From positions 1-30,620 of the IMG/VR virus record IMGVR_UViG_3300005827_000109: 30,620 nt of DNA. One strand, given 5' to 3'. Source of the stretch: a virus. Position 1 is the stretch's first letter, and each line of letters begins with the position of its first letter. The notes under the pieces were generated by a model. The model did no database searches, was not told the DNA's origin, and worked only from the letters and a program-made list of their open reading frames with translations. This document shows positions 1 to 5,466 of this stretch, in pieces. The position numbers were made by a program, and so were the translations under genes.

Positions 1-2
1 GG

Positions 3-95
3 GTGTGGCCTTCGGGGTTGAGTTGGGACGAGCGGGAAACGCGGATGCAGGACTTCTGCGTGCGGCTCCCCCTGACGCGTGATACACCAAAATGA
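3..95 (+). CDS. Possible C-terminal end of an upstream gene (partial)
   Basis: One frame is open from the left edge to a TGA at 93-95 and would give the last 30 residues of a protein, including WPSGLSWDERETRMQDF and ending TRDTPK. The composition looks protein-like and the stretch is richer in G and C than the non-coding DNA that follows. A second frame is also open from the edge to a TGA at 80-82, and minus-strand frames are open as well, so this reading is a preference only. I do not recognise the family from so short a piece. Confidence 0.3.
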   Translation: MWPSGLSWDERETRMQDFCVRLPLTRDTPK

Positions 96-102
96 GTAAA
101 TA

Positions 103-153
103 GTGACAATTTTTGTCACCAATGACGTTTTTTGTCACTCTGCAATTTTTGCA
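103..153. repeat. Three consecutive T-centred dyads (operator- or iteron-like)
   Basis: The first dyad is GTGACAA-TTT-TTGTCAC (103-119). The second, TGAC...GTCA (123-137), is offset by exactly 19 bases so that TTTTTGTCAC recurs at 110-119 and 129-138. The third is TGCAA-TTT-TTGCA (141-153). Regular half-sites about ten bases apart are what a dimeric DNA-binding protein bound cooperatively on one face of the helix would use. The binding protein is unknown; the small helix-turn-helix protein at 2688-2969 is one candidate by inference only. Confidence 0.6.
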
Positions 154-209
154 TAGTTACCCCCTGGATCACCCTGAGATACCCCCGAACAGCCCCTGGA
201 TTACCCTAT

Positions 210-334
210 TCTCGTAAGTAGTTGATTTGACAGTATTAGTTCGATTTAGGTCAAATTAATATGCAATTAATATGGGGGCACTCTCGTAAGTAGTTGATTT
301 GACAACGATTATACAAATTATACAAATTAATATG
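210..334 (+). repeat. Tandemly duplicated 72-base regulatory element
   Basis: A 23-base sequence beginning TCTCGTAAGTAG and ending TTTGACA occurs exactly twice, at 210-232 and 282-304. The motif AATTAATATG follows each copy at a similar distance (254-263 and 325-334), with one extra copy at 265-274, so the whole roughly 54-base unit is duplicated. Each copy contains a TTGACA box (227-232 and 299-304), but only weak -10 candidates follow (TCAAAT at 251-256 and TACAAA at 321-326). A pair of promoters or a duplicated protein-binding site are both possible. Confidence 0.6.
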
Positions 335-452
335 CTTAAAAGAGAAAAAGAAATCCGATCTCCCCCTCTAAGGGAAATTTTTACCCCCACCTATATTAAT
401 TATATAAAGTATTTTAAAATAAGTAGAATCAAATACTTAGACCATGAAGTGA

Positions 453-515
453 TATGTTAATGTTATGTTAATGATATGTATAAAAGCCTCTGGCTCTTTC
501 CAGACTTATACATAT
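453..515. repeat. 11-base tandem repeat beside a nested hairpin
   Basis: TATGTTAATG occurs at 453-462 and 464-473. Directly after it, ATATGTATAA (474-483) is the perfect reverse complement of TTATACATAT (506-515), and inside that pair TCTGG (489-493) pairs with CCAGA (500-504) around a six-base loop. The result is one extended hairpin with a 10-base outer and a 5-base inner stem. No run of T follows that would make it a normal terminator. It may be a structured leader or a binding site. Confidence 0.5.
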
Positions 516-583
516 TTCTTTATAATAATATAAATACTATACATATATGTTGCTATAATATTTATATAAGTGTAAATTTAGGC

Positions 584-612
584 TTGACAGAATCTTCGAG
601 GCGATATATTGT
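584..612 (+). promoter_or_regulatory. Sigma70-like promoter before the first small gene
   Basis: A perfect TTGACA (584-589) is followed either by TATATT (605-610, spacing 15) or TATTGT (607-612, spacing 17). The ribosome binding site of the 648-899 gene lies about 20 bases downstream, so the transcript would have a short leader. Placement and the perfect -35 support it; the -10 choice is uncertain. Confidence 0.5.
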
Positions 613-647
613 GGGCATATCAAATCGTAGTAAGAAAGGAGAACATC

Positions 648-899
648 ATGGAAGCAAATGGTTATGCTATTGTAGAATCTTCACCGAAGTTGAAGGAACG
701 AACTGAATCGGGCCGACCTGGATACCCGTTCAAACAAACTCCAGTAGGTCATAGCTTTACTGTTCCGATTGAAGGAACTAATGAACAGTCGTTACGTTGT
801 GCTGCATATAATGCGCGTCGTAATTGCTACAAGATTTTTAAAGTAATTAAGCATAAAGATCACGGCATATTTGAGGTAGGTTGTATAGGTGAAATATGA
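648..899 (+). CDS. Small phage protein with a YPF...VG.SF.VP domain
   Basis: This 83-residue protein has no function I can name. From residue 26 it reads YPFKQTPVGHSFTVP, then a helical stretch rich in Ala and Arg, then IFKVIKHKDHGIFEVGCI. The same pattern (YPFDKLEVGQSFFIP, helix, V.FERKFIVRDADGGARVW) forms the C-terminal part of the 2053-2613 protein, so the two share a domain. Small phage proteins with this layout are common and uncharacterised (the DUF7303 type, from memory). The start at ATG 648 is chosen over an in-frame TTG at 609 because GAAAGGAGAAC stands just before it. Its stop overlaps the next start as ATGA. Confidence 0.8.
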   Translation: MEANGYAIVESSPKLKERTESGRPGYPFKQTPVGHSFTVPIEGTNEQSLRCAAYNARRNCYKIFKVIKHKDHGIFEVGCIGEI

Positions 900-1028
900 A
901 TCCTAAATTACTACCTACAATCATGATAGTATTGCAAGTAGGATCGGCAATAGGTTACTTAGGTAATTTGGCGAATGATGATTTATTGGCTTGCTGCTGC
1001 GGCAATTACTATTACCGTTACATATTGA
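896..1028 (+). pseudogene. Small membrane protein gene, apparently frameshifted
   Basis: Frame one from ATG 896 gives MNPKLLPTIMIVLQVGSAIGYLGN, then turns into an unlikely cysteine-rich tail ending at 1051. Another frame from about 969 gives WRMMIYWLAAAAITITVTY and stops at 1028. Joined, the two pieces make the usual small phage membrane protein of two hydrophobic helices divided by a short GD.R turn, seen in many phages without known function. The junction reads AATTTGGCGA (964-973). Loss of a few bases there would explain it. A sequencing error, a true decayed gene, or expression of the 51-residue frame-one product are all possible. The upstream start overlaps the previous stop (ATGA), so the gene is in the operon. 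Confidence 0.6.
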
Positions 1029-1043
1029 GAAAGGAGAAGATCA

Positions 1044-1205
1044 ATGACTAAAAAAGAGTATACAGCTCTAATAGAGCTTGTAGAAGCTAAGATAGATGAG
1101 AAGATTTCTGACGCATTTGGCAGAGATTCATTGAGTGAACGCATACGTTTTCGGGAACTAGAGAAAGATTTTCTATCGGTAAAGGAGAAGGGCGATGAAA
1201 ACTAA
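1044..1205 (+). CDS. Small charged protein, unknown function
   Basis: This is a 53-residue, mostly helical protein rich in Glu, Lys and Asp (MTKKEYTALIELVEAKIDEK at the start), likely a short coiled coil. AAAGGAGAAGATCA provides a strong ribosome binding site and lies inside the end of the broken gene upstream. Its tail overlaps the start of the next gene at 1195. I do not recognise a family. Confidence 0.65.
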   Translation: MTKKEYTALIELVEAKIDEKISDAFGRDSLSERIRFRELEKDFLSVKEKGDEN

Positions 1206-1302
1206 ATGCTCATTTTGCGGCCAAGAGTCAGATAATCAACCCGTTGGTAACGGGTGTCATACCTGTCAGAGAGGAACAATGCAACCAAAAGGAGAAGGGT
1301 GA
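1195..1302 (+). CDS. 35-residue zinc-ribbon peptide
   Basis: The peptide starts MKTKCSFCGQESDNQPVG and carries two CxxC pairs, Cys5/Cys8 and Cys21/Cys24 (CHTC), 12 residues apart, which is the spacing of a small zinc ribbon. AAAGGAGAAGGGCG precedes ATG 1195, and the stop overlaps the next start as TGATG around 1300-1304. Such very small zinc peptides in phages are mostly uncharacterised and may bind nucleic acid or a host protein. Being only 36 codons, it is easily overlooked, but the strong ribosome binding site and paired cysteines support it. Confidence 0.65.
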   Translation: MKTKCSFCGQESDNQPVGNGCHTCQRGTMQPKGEG

Positions 1303-1601
1303 TGAGTGAAAATGTATATTATGTAAAAACCCCCACTGGATTAGAATACAAAACTGATTATGTGAAGTCTTTACAAGAAGAGATAGCCGCCCTGAAGGTG
1401 GAGCTTGCTGAGGCATTGATTAAAGAGAGAAAAAGATTTTGTAACCTTATTGACGGGTATTGGTGTTGTAGTAAAGACTTAAAATCTACGGTTGTGACCG
1501 GAGAGGGGGTGTGTACTGGATCAGAGCAAGACCCTTATGAAAGAATGCTAAAAGGCCAGCCCGTAGAGGTGATGGTGATGAAAGGGGAAAACTTAAAATG
1601 A
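1302..1601 (+). CDS. Small coiled-coil protein, unknown function
   Basis: This 99-residue protein has a helical, probably coiled-coil stretch at about residues 18-46 (SLQEEIAALKVELAEALIKE), then a cysteine-containing C-terminal part (CNLIDGYWCCSK). The frame stays open further upstream, but ATG 1302 is preferred because AAAAGGAGAAGGG stands directly before it. It overlaps the next gene by four bases (ATGA). No family recognised. Confidence 0.7.
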   Translation: MSENVYYVKTPTGLEYKTDYVKSLQEEIAALKVELAEALIKERKRFCNLIDGYWCCSKDLKSTVVTGEGVCTGSEQDPYERMLKGQPVEVMVMKGENLK

Positions 1602-1990
1602 AACCTGAAGATTATGCCAGATCGGAGAGCGAGTTCTCGCATCAAGTAGCTCTATTCATGTGGGCTGCGTTGAACATGCAACGCTATCCCGAATTACGTT
1701 GGTTTCACGCTGTTAAAAATGAAGAGAAGTCGGGTAGTGTTGTATTAGGGGCAAAGGCAAAAAGCTCTGGTGTTAAGTCCGGCGTAAGTGATACTTGTTT
1801 GCCTGTTAGGAGAGGTAACTATTCCGGTCTTTATATCGAAATGAAAAAACCGAACGGAAAGCCCACAAAAGAGCAACTTGATTTTGGATCATTCGTAACT
1901 TCTCAAGGATTTCTATTTGCTGTTTGCGATCATTGGGAAAAAGCGAAGGATGTTTTAGAAAAATATTTGCTATTGCCAAAAAGTTGTTGA
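1598..1990 (+). CDS. VRR-NUC domain nuclease
   Basis: This 130-residue protein is a stand-alone VRR-NUC nuclease of the PD-(D/E)XK superfamily. The visible active-site pattern is E12 with Q16 (SESEFSHQ), then GVKSGVSD with D65, then E81 and K83 in YIEMKKPNGKPT, and Q93 in KEQLDF. The length fits phage members, which are single-domain enzymes. Relatives cleave branched DNA such as Holliday junctions, so a role in resolving replication or recombination intermediates before packaging is likely by family, not shown here. It is coupled by ATGA to the gene upstream, and a promoter-like sequence begins at its stop codon. Confidence 0.85.
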   Translation: MKPEDYARSESEFSHQVALFMWAALNMQRYPELRWFHAVKNEEKSGSVVLGAKAKSSGVKSGVSDTCLPVRRGNYSGLYIEMKKPNGKPTKEQLDFGSFVTSQGFLFAVCDHWEKAKDVLEKYLLLPKSC

Positions 1991-2014
1991 CATGCTTTTT
2001 TTAAGATGTATTAT
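1987..2014 (+). promoter_or_regulatory. Sigma70-like promoter, TTGACA-16-TATTAT
   Basis: A perfect TTGACA (1987-1992) starts within the stop codon of the nuclease gene and is followed after 16 bases by TATTAT (2009-2014). A start site near 2020 would give a leader of about 30 bases before ATG 2053. Both boxes and the 62-base gap free of genes support it. Confidence 0.7.
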
Positions 2015-2052
2015 AAAATTATATTTTAACCCATTTTAGAAAGGAATTAATC

Positions 2053-2613
2053 ATGGCCCCGAAATTAACAAAACTTCAGAAGGACGCACTCGCTCTCATG
2101 CCTGAAATTGTAAAGGCAAATGGTTCGCAACTCGGATATATGTTTACCGATCCGTTCACTACGAACTATCTTGAGGAAATTGGTTACGTCGAGATGAACC
2201 GCGAAATAACCAATGGTGAAGAAGTTGCTACTCGCGCAACTGCTGCCGGTATTCAGTTTGTTACCGGTAATGCAAATACAGAAGTAAAAGGAGAAGAACC
2301 TATGTCAGAAAAAGCACCCGCAGTAGTAACCGGCTTCGTTATCGAAGATTCTATCGAAATCCCGAAAACAAGTCGTGCTAACAACAGCAAGTATCCGTTT
2401 GACAAACTGGAAGTCGGTCAGTCTTTCTTCATTCCAGGCAAAACCGCAAAATCTTTGGCTTCTACGGTATCAAGCGCAACTCAGCGTTACGCTAAAGAAG
2501 CCGAAGGAACTCGTACTAATCGTAAGGGCGAAGAAGTTCCAAACGTCGTGTTTGAGCGTAAGTTCATTGTACGCGACGCTGACGGTGGCGCGAGGGTTTG
2601 GCGTAAGGAATAA
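2053..2613 (+). CDS. Two-part early protein with a YPF...VG.SF.IP domain and internal start
   Basis: This 186-residue protein has no known function. Residues 1-73 are helical and could be DNA- or protein-binding. A linker follows to about residue 105, and residues 114-186 hold the domain shared with the 648-899 protein (YPFDKLEVGQSFFIP, then an Ala/Ser/Arg helix, then FERKFIVRDADGGARVW). AGAAAGGAATTAATC precedes ATG 2053. Inside the gene, AAAAGGAGAAGAACC lies eight bases before an in-frame ATG at 2302, so a second product of 103 residues (2302-2613) carrying only the C-terminal domain is likely. A promoter at 1987-2014 and a hairpin at 2636-2661 make it a single-gene transcription unit, consistent with high expression. 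Confidence 0.8.
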   Translation: MAPKLTKLQKDALALMPEIVKANGSQLGYMFTDPFTTNYLEEIGYVEMNREITNGEEVATRATAAGIQFVTGNANTEVKGEEPMSEKAPAVVTGFVIEDSIEIPKTSRANNSKYPFDKLEVGQSFFIPGKTAKSLASTVSSATQRYAKEAEGTRTNRKGEEVPNVVFERKFIVRDADGGARVWRKE

Positions 2614-2635
2614 TCCAACGCACAAGCTGCGCTTG

Positions 2636-2661
2636 ATCCCCCTGATTTCGGTTAGGGGGAT
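2636..2661 (+). terminator. Hairpin after the 2053-2613 gene
   Basis: ATCCCCCTGA (2636-2645) pairs with TTAGGGGGAT (2652-2661) around TTTCGG, ten pairs with one G-T wobble. Only a short T run (TTTC) follows, so termination may be partial, letting some transcription continue into the lysis genes. Confidence 0.6.
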
Positions 2662-2687
2662 TTCAAAAATGAAAGGTGCATACGGAA

Positions 2688-2969
2688 ATGCAAAATTTGC
2701 AAGAAAACGTATGCAACTCCATACGCAAAAAGTTGGGCTATAGCATCGGTGATATGGCAGCACTATTAGGGTTGTCAAAGGCTACTTACCAATGCTACGA
2801 TAACAACTCTCGAAAAATTCCCGACGCTGTTGGAGTTGCCGTCATTCGCCTTTACCAGAAAGATCGGGAATTTTTTAAGCGTTATTCTCCTGGTGGAGAT
2901 TTTGATAAAGAAATTGCTGAATTATATCCCAATGGTTTTTTAGGAGCTTCCGATGAAAACAGCGTATGA
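2688..2969 (+). CDS. Small helix-turn-helix DNA-binding protein
   Basis: This 93-residue protein has a Cro/CI-type helix-turn-helix at about residues 18-45: GYSIGDMAALLGLSKATYQC, with the usual Ala, Gly turn and SKATY recognition helix. It probably acts as a regulator, binding phage operators as a dimer. ATG 2688 is preferred to an in-frame GTG at 2676 because GAAAGG (2671-2676) is then well placed, though the spacing is a little long. Its end overlaps the start of the lysis enzyme by 17 bases, so it may control or be co-made with the lysis genes. Target sites are not known. Confidence 0.7.
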   Translation: MQNLQENVCNSIRKKLGYSIGDMAALLGLSKATYQCYDNNSRKIPDAVGVAVIRLYQKDREFFKRYSPGGDFDKEIAELYPNGFLGASDENSV

Positions 2970-3360
2970 GATTGCCAAAGAAGAGATCGGTACACATGAA
3001 GTAATAGGTGGTGAAAACCCCCGTATTCTTCAGTATCACGACTGTTGTACCCTTCATGCAAAGGAAGATGAAATAGCTTGGTGTTCAGCATTTATGAACT
3101 TCTGCCAGAAAGCTGCCGGAAACCCGATTACAGGGGCGGCAAATGCAAGATCATGGTTGACATGGGGTAAACGTCTTGACGAGCCTGTAGAGGGTTGTGT
3201 TGTCGTCCTGAAGCGCGGTGCGCCACCATCCGGTCATGTCGGATTTTTCGTTTGTAAAATTTCTGGCGGTTTTATCAAAGTTCTCGGTGGAAATCAGTCT
3301 GATTCGGTGAAGTATTCTAATTTCAAAGAGTCCGATGTTCTCGAATACAGGGGGCTTTGA
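2953..3360 (+). CDS. Endolysin-like peptidoglycan hydrolase (TIGR02594 family)
   Basis: This 135-residue protein looks like a single-domain papain-fold cell-wall enzyme. It opens with AYEIAKEEIGTHEV, then has the nucleophile C44 in IAWCSAFMNF, H95 in PSGHVGFF, and N114 in LGGNQSD, the Cys-His-Asn set expected of the family. The neighbouring AANARSWLTWG stretch and the length also fit the TIGR02594 group. There is no signal peptide, so export to the wall would depend on the holin encoded just downstream at 3546. GGAG lies before ATG 2953 inside the previous gene. Confidence 0.85.
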   Translation: MKTAYEIAKEEIGTHEVIGGENPRILQYHDCCTLHAKEDEIAWCSAFMNFCQKAAGNPITGAANARSWLTWGKRLDEPVEGCVVVLKRGAPPSGHVGFFVCKISGGFIKVLGGNQSDSVKYSNFKESDVLEYRGL

Positions 3361-3536
3361 TGCAGATATTCATCCCCATGTGGGCTATGTGGTGTTTTGT
3401 GTTAAGCGGAATGACCATACTCGCTGTATTGGTGACTGTTATACTCTACGCGATATACGTTTGCTGGAAACATAAGATCGGTTTCAAGGATCTTTATATA
3501 AACATTCAGAGAATCTATTTTCAAATTCGTCGTTAG
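3360..3536 (+). CDS. Small single-pass membrane protein in the lysis cluster
   Basis: This 58-residue protein has one long hydrophobic segment (about residues 8-36, WCFVLSGMTILAVLVTVILY) followed by a basic tail (CWKHKIGFKD...RR). Its ATG 3360 overlaps the TGA of the hydrolase gene, and AGGGGG stands before it. Position between the hydrolase and the holin suggests a lysis role such as a second holin, antiholin or spanin component, but nothing in the sequence fixes which. It is short enough to be missed by gene callers. Confidence 0.7.
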   Translation: MQIFIPMWAMWCFVLSGMTILAVLVTVILYAIYVCWKHKIGFKDLYINIQRIYFQIRR

Positions 3537-3545
3537 GAGCATGTC

Positions 3546-3989
3546 ATGGATATTCTTGCATCGTTGTCAAGTGGGGCGGTAGGTGGTCTTTTGGGTGGTA
3601 TAGGAACGCTTGCTAAAGATATTCGAGAGGCTTTTGTTGGTAAAGAAATTGATCCCGCTTTGGTTGCTCAAATCGAAAGCAAGCTGAAGGAAATGGATAA
3701 TCAGGTTGTTTTAGCGCAGATCGCAGTCAACCTGGAAGAAGCAAAAAGCGAGCATTTATTTGTGGCCGGTTGGCGACCCGCTTGCGGTTGGGTATGCGCC
3801 GCGTCGTTCGCTTATGCCGCTATATTGGAGCCTCTTATGTCATGGGTTGCTCGTTTGAGCGGAAGCCTTGCTGTGTTCCCCAAACTCGATACGACTATAA
3901 CCATGTATGTACTCGGCGGTATGCTCGGTATTGGTATTCTGAGAACTGTAGATAAAGCACAGGCTCCAGCACCGAAGGGTAAAGAGTAA
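3546..3989 (+). CDS. Holin (three-transmembrane type)
   Basis: This 147-residue protein fits the 3TM holin family (PF11351 type, also found in gene transfer agents). Its N-terminal part is glycine-rich and helical (SLSSGAVGGLLGGIGTLAKD), followed by a charged helix, then the family's typical FVAGWRPACGWVCAASFAYA at about residues 72-91, and two further hydrophobic stretches ending near residue 134. It would form inner-membrane holes at lysis time and release the hydrolase encoded upstream. TAGGAGC precedes the start. The tail is KAQAPAPKGKE. Confidence 0.8.
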   Translation: MDILASLSSGAVGGLLGGIGTLAKDIREAFVGKEIDPALVAQIESKLKEMDNQVVLAQIAVNLEEAKSEHLFVAGWRPACGWVCAASFAYAAILEPLMSWVARLSGSLAVFPKLDTTITMYVLGGMLGIGILRTVDKAQAPAPKGKE

Positions 3990-4396
3990 TGCCCAAGGCT
4001 CCGCGAAAGGTATGCCGGAAAACCGGCTGCGGTAGGTTGACCGAGCATACCTTTTGCGAGAAGCATGAACATGAAAAGCGAGTAGCTCAGAAAAAGACCT
4101 ATAAAGAGATCGATAAAGAGCGAGGTTCCAAACACGAAAGAGGTTATACCTCAAAATGGAGCCGATATAGTGTTTTATATCGACAATCAAATCCCATTTG
4201 TGTAATGTGTGAAAAACGCGGTATTGTTAAAGTAGCAAATTGTGTAGACCATATAGTACCCGTAACCGGATCGGATGATCCATTGTTTTGGGAACCCACA
4301 AATCACCAATCATTATGTACCGCATGTCATTCAAGAAAAACCGCATCTGAAGATGGTGGATTTGGAAATCGAAAGGTAAATCAAAATGTCAGGTAG
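3989..4396 (+). CDS. HNH endonuclease next to terminase
   Basis: This 135-residue protein has a clear HNH core: C71-V-M-C74, D87-H88 in CVDHIVPV, N105 in PTNHQSLC, and C110/C113 with H114 in CTACHSRK. The four cysteines hold zinc and the His/Asn residues form the metal-dependent nuclease site. A second cysteine/histidine group lies at residues 9-26. HNH proteins beside P27-type small terminases assist the terminase in cutting DNA at the packaging site in HK97-like phages. The start overlaps the holin stop as TAATG, and its end overlaps the small terminase by 11 bases. Confidence 0.9.
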   Translation: MPKAPRKVCRKTGCGRLTEHTFCEKHEHEKRVAQKKTYKEIDKERGSKHERGYTSKWSRYSVLYRQSNPICVMCEKRGIVKVANCVDHIVPVTGSDDPLFWEPTNHQSLCTACHSRKTASEDGGFGNRKVNQNVR

Positions 4397-4859
4397 ACCA
4401 GGAACACTTCCCGATTTACGTCATTTGACAAATGATAAACGTCACGCGCACCGACATGCTGGTGTAGAAACCCCAAAGCCAAGTTCAAATAGACCAGAAC
4501 CACCGAGAACTTTATCGGAACGTGCGAGAGAAATTTTCGTACAATTTGTCAAGCGTATCGAAGAAGTTGGTATCGCATCTGTAACCGATATTGATATAAT
4601 CATTTTATATTCTAATAACGAAGAGCAACTTGAATCGTATGAATACATACTAAGATCCGAAGGTTCTACTTACGAGACATTTACTAGGGGTGGTGATAAG
4701 ATAATTAAACCTCGGCCCGAATTAGGTATGTATGAATCGTGTAAGAATCTCAAATTTAAAATACTGACTGAATTTGGATTGACACCGGCTGCTCGAAAAC
4801 GAGTATCTATGAAGATTAAGAAACCAGAAGAAAAGAAAAATCCATTTAGTTCATTATAG
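4386..4859 (+). CDS. terS: Terminase small subunit (P27 family)
   Basis: This 157-residue protein is the likely DNA-recognition subunit of the packaging motor. It starts GRPGTLPDLRHL, has the helical LSERAREIFVQFVKRIEEVG and ITD.D-like AS..DIDIIILYSNN region, the KPRPELGMYESC segment, and ends with FGLTPAARKRVSMK, all typical of the P27/PF05119 group. It would bind the packaging start site and pass DNA to the large subunit at 5466-7292. Unusually, a methyltransferase gene separates the two subunits. Confidence 0.85.
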   Translation: MSGRPGTLPDLRHLTNDKRHAHRHAGVETPKPSSNRPEPPRTLSERAREIFVQFVKRIEEVGIASVTDIDIIILYSNNEEQLESYEYILRSEGSTYETFTRGGDKIIKPRPELGMYESCKNLKFKILTEFGLTPAARKRVSMKIKKPEEKKNPFSSL

Positions 4860-4896
4860 GATTGTTTTTATTATTTATAATAGAAAGGTAATTAAA

Positions 4897-5466
4897 ATGA
4901 CATCGTCTGAATTATCTGGAACCAATCTTACAGGATCTTCCGTTGTTAATAAAAGGAAAGATTCTGATTTTTATCCAACACCTAGCGAGGCTACACAAGC
5001 TCTTATAAATAGTAATTTGATTTTAAACAGGAATGTATGGGAACCGGCATGCGGTGAAGGTCATATGAGCAAAGTTCTTACTAATAACGGGTTTAATGTA
5101 GCTTCTTCTGATATAAACGATATGGGATTTGGAGAATGTCGTGATTTTTTTGAAACAGAACTACCTTGGGATAACTGTTCGGTTGTGACAAATCCACCTT
5201 TTAATTTGTCCCAATTGTTTATTGAACGTCTGATTGACTTAAATTGTAATAATTTTGCGCTTTTACTTAAATCTCAATATTGGCACTCACAAAAACGCAT
5301 AAAACTATTCGATTTACAACCACCTAGTTATATTTTAGCATTAACATGGCGACTTGATTTTTGTTTTGGAGAAAGGGGTGGTGCTCCTACTATGGAATGT
5401 TTATGGGTAGTTTGGAATAAACACGATACTGATACCAAATATAGACTTTTAAAAAGGCCGATATAA
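4897..5466 (+). CDS. DNA adenine methyltransferase-like protein
   Basis: This 189-residue protein carries the marks of an S-adenosylmethionine-dependent N6-adenine methyltransferase: DFYPTP at 24-29, motif I EPACGEGHM at 49-57, an acidic residue D72 after SS for the cofactor ribose, and catalytic motif IV NPPF at 99-102. The order I then IV and the lack of a clear target-recognition domain resemble small phage enzymes. It may protect phage DNA from host restriction or mark it for packaging; the target sequence cannot be read from here. TATAAT (4876-4881) and GAAAGG lie in the gap before it, without a good -35. Its stop overlaps the large terminase start (TAATG). Confidence 0.85.
   Translation: MTSSELSGTNLTGSSVVNKRKDSDFYPTPSEATQALINSNLILNRNVWEPACGEGHMSKVLTNNGFNVASSDINDMGFGECRDFFETELPWDNCSVVTNPPFNLSQLFIERLIDLNCNNFALLLKSQYWHSQKRIKLFDLQPPSYILALTWRLDFCFGERGGAPTMECLWVVWNKHDTDTKYRLLKRPI

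Larger units (their letters stand above)
96..647. other. Non-coding, repeat-rich, AT-rich region
   Basis: I see no supportable gene in these roughly 550 bases. Left to right they hold three T-centred dyads (103-153), two copies of a short CCCCTGGATYACCCT motif (161-175 and 193-207), a tandemly duplicated element with TTGACA boxes (210-334), an imperfectly spaced inverted repeat AAGTATTT/AAATACTT (407-438), an 11-base tandem repeat and nested hairpin (453-515), and a promoter-like pair just before the first clear gene (584-612). An open frame beginning at 476 overlaps the hairpin and has no ribosome binding site. The region could be a control region, a replication origin or a packaging site; the sequence alone does not decide between these. 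Confidence 0.7.

Noticed and set aside
210-334. CRISPR array or attachment site from the repeats
   Set aside because: There are only two copies with unrelated spacing content and no cas or integrase gene; a regulatory duplication is simpler.
476-706. 76-residue open frame on the + strand
   Set aside because: It begins inside a hairpin, has no ribosome binding site, an improbable composition (many Ile, Tyr, Asn), and overlaps the better-supported gene at 648.
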